This document shows, in pieces, positions 5,734 to 6,230 of a stretch of DNA of 6,230 bases. The first letter of the stretch is position 1. Each line of letters opens with the position of its first letter. Position numbers and translations under genes: made by a program. This stretch comes from Clostridia bacterium (GTDB taxonomy: Bacteria > Bacillota > Clostridia > Christensenellales > UBA1242): NCBI GenBank assembly GCA_900768425.1, contig CAAGCR010000034.1, positions 1 to 6,230 on the forward strand, given 5' to 3'. Below the pieces are notes generated by a model that worked only from the letters and a program-made list of their open reading frames with translations, was not told the DNA's origin and did not search any database.

Positions 5734-5782
5734 ATTTTATGAGATATTAATATTAACGCCTAATAATTATATCTCTTAAAAT
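5734..5782. repeat. Long AT-rich hairpin (22-base arms, 5-base loop)
   Basis: The arms 5734-5755 and 5761-5782 pair at 19 of 22 positions around the loop ACGCC. The best-paired core is GAGATAT/ATATCTC. It is followed at 5789 by CTTTTT. It could be a late terminator about 200 bases after recD2, though an all-AT stem would be weak. It might also be an arm of a mobile element. Confidence 0.5.
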
Positions 5783-5874
5783 TTATGCCTTTTTAAATAT
5801 GTAAAACAATTCTTTTTTGTAAAAATGTATTTGGATTAATACAAATTAATTGTTACTTTAAATTATGAATAAAT

Positions 5875-6044
5875 ATAAACTATAGGAAGTAAAATTTTGA
5901 TAAAATCAAAATTTTGAAATTGTTTGCACAATTTCGTTTGATAAATCAAACACTTCCAATAGTTTGTTAGGCTGCGTCGCAAAAACTCAAATGCCAATGC
6001 TATCGCATTGTCGCTTGGTTTGTTGCTCCTTGTAATAAACTATA
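5875..6044. mobile_element. Candidate small non-autonomous element bounded by 10-bp direct repeats
   Basis: ATAAACTATA occurs at 5875-5884 and again at 6035-6044, exactly 160 bases apart. Between them lie the four-way-junction fold and a segment (about 5970-6030) clearly richer in G and C than its surroundings. Direct repeats around a structured, compositionally distinct insert resemble a target duplication around a MITE-like element. However, the left copy is also part of the outer stem, so the boundary is uncertain. No transposase is present. Confidence 0.3.
5877..5965. repeat. Four-way-junction (cruciform cloverleaf) inverted-repeat cluster
   Basis: One strand can fold into four helices that meet with no unpaired base. 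The outer stem pairs 5877-5890 with 5952-5965 (13 pairs and one A-A mismatch). Hairpin 1 is 5891-5915 (AAAATTTTGAT, loop AAA, 11 perfect pairs). Hairpin 2 is 5916-5935 (GAAATTGT, loop TTGC, 8 perfect pairs). Hairpin 3 is 5936-5951 (GTTTGAT, loop AA, 7 perfect pairs). That is 39 pairs in 89 bases. The fold is a direct reading of the sequence. Function is unknown, but a structured RNA, a DNA site for a hairpin-binding or single-strand recombinase, or a MITE end would all fit. Confidence 0.65.
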
Positions 6045-6104
6045 CAATAGGTTAATTTTTTAACAAGATATAATATATTACATATATATTTGCATCACGA
6101 TTTC

Positions 6105-6137
6105 AAGTGTGCTTTTATGCAAGCATAAAGTCCACTT
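6105..6137. repeat. Bulged hairpin within a larger dyad
   Basis: AAGTG (6105-6109) pairs with CACTT (6133-6137). After a 2x2 internal loop, CTTT-(T)-ATGC (6112-6120) pairs with GCATAAAG (6123-6130). An outer dyad CATCAC (6093-6098)/GTGATG (6163-6168) encloses it. It may belong to the same structured region as the neighbouring hairpins. Confidence 0.4.
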
Positions 6138-6168
6138 TCTCTCGTTTCTTAATATAAATTATGTGATG

Positions 6169-6227
6169 TTAAAATTTAAACAAGTTAAATTTTAAGTTGC
6201 TAAACGCAACTCCACAATAAATTGTGG
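6169..6227. repeat. Three adjoining hairpins at the right edge, like the 5877-5965 cluster
   Basis: Three hairpins follow one another. TTAAAATTTAA (6169-6179) pairs with TTAAATTTTAA (6185-6195). AGTTGC (6195-6200) pairs with GCAACT (6206-6211), sharing or yielding one base with the first. CCACAAT (6212-6218) pairs with ATTGTGG (6221-6227) around AA. The order and sizes (11, 5-6 and 7 pairs, last loop AA) parallel hairpins 1-3 of the upstream cluster. The enclosing stem, if any, is cut by the window end. Confidence 0.5.
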
Positions 6228-6230
6228 TAT

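Larger units (their letters stand above)
5536..6230. other. Gene-free, highly structured region downstream of recD2
   Basis: No coding frame with a start and ribosome binding site is found on either strand of these 695 bases. The stretch holds a long AT hairpin (5734-5782), a four-way-junction fold (5877-5965), a GC-richer patch (about 5970-6030) with hairpin CAATGC-TATC-GCATTG (5995-6010), a bulged hairpin (6105-6137), and three adjoining hairpins at the right edge (6169-6227). The density of structure resembles a small non-autonomous mobile element or structured RNA rather than ordinary spacer DNA. Confidence 0.6.

Noticed and set aside
5877..5965. tRNA-like cloverleaf
   Set aside because: The arm lengths (13, 11, 8, 7), the lack of junction linkers, the 2-4 base loops and the absence of a T-loop or anticodon-like loop exclude a tRNA.
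5877..6045. Open minus-strand frame through the junction element
   Set aside because: It lies between stops and has no ATG near a ribosome binding site. An AGGAG is present near 6030, but the only ATG after it leads to a stop after two codons.
6046..6074. Promoter at TATAAT 6069-6074
   Set aside because: No acceptable -35 lies at 16-18 bases and there is no gene downstream in the window. Such hexamers are frequent in AT-rich DNA.
1..6230. CRISPR array, rRNA, tRNA or known riboswitch
   Set aside because: There is no regularly spaced identical repeat series, no recognisable rRNA or tRNA sequence and no riboswitch core that I could identify on either strand.

Overview
This is an AT-rich bacterial window with AGGAGG-type ribosome binding sites, a Soj/Spo0J-type parAB operon, two copies of the 16-bp parS palindrome found across Bacillota, and a RecD2-type helicase. 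Together these suggest a low-GC Bacillota chromosome, most likely clostridial. Tryptophan is encoded by TGG, so nothing points to an altered code. I cannot name the genus. The parS type favours an origin-proximal chromosomal location, but the usual origin neighbours (rsmG, jag, yidC, rnpA) are not in view.

Layout, left to right. Positions 1-166 (minus) hold the N-terminal 55 codons of an ArsR/SmtB-type regulator that runs off the left edge. Positions 167-525 are AT-rich intergenic DNA with several inverted repeats. Positions 526-702 (plus) are a 58-residue hydrophobic, Gly/Asn-rich small protein with an excellent ribosome binding site and an internal 24-codon duplication. Positions 703-1203 are noncoding and contain a perfect 38-bp palindrome with a parS site at its centre. 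This palindrome lies between the convergent small gene and parB and resembles a bidirectional terminator. Positions 1204-2942 (minus) are parA and parB, overlapping by one base. ParA most likely starts at a TTG at 2942. Positions 2943-3291 are a divergent promoter region with a strong sigma-A promoter for parAB, a second parS just upstream of it, and a promoter for recD2 placed so close to the ATG that the mRNA should be leaderless. Positions 3292-5535 (plus) are full-length recD2.

The last 695 bases hold no gene but are rich in secondary structure: a long AT hairpin, a single-stranded four-way junction (5877-5965) whose four helices abut without unpaired bases, a locally GC-richer segment closed by a 10-bp direct repeat (5875-5884 and 6035-6044), and a second run of adjoining hairpins cut by the right edge. 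This is the least explained part of the window.

How the parts work together: ParB loads at the two parS sites that bracket its own operon, spreads as a CTP-dependent clamp, and with ParA promotes origin segregation and condensin loading. RecD2 is a 5'-3' helicase of replication and repair. It shares only the intergenic region with parAB and has no evident functional link to it.
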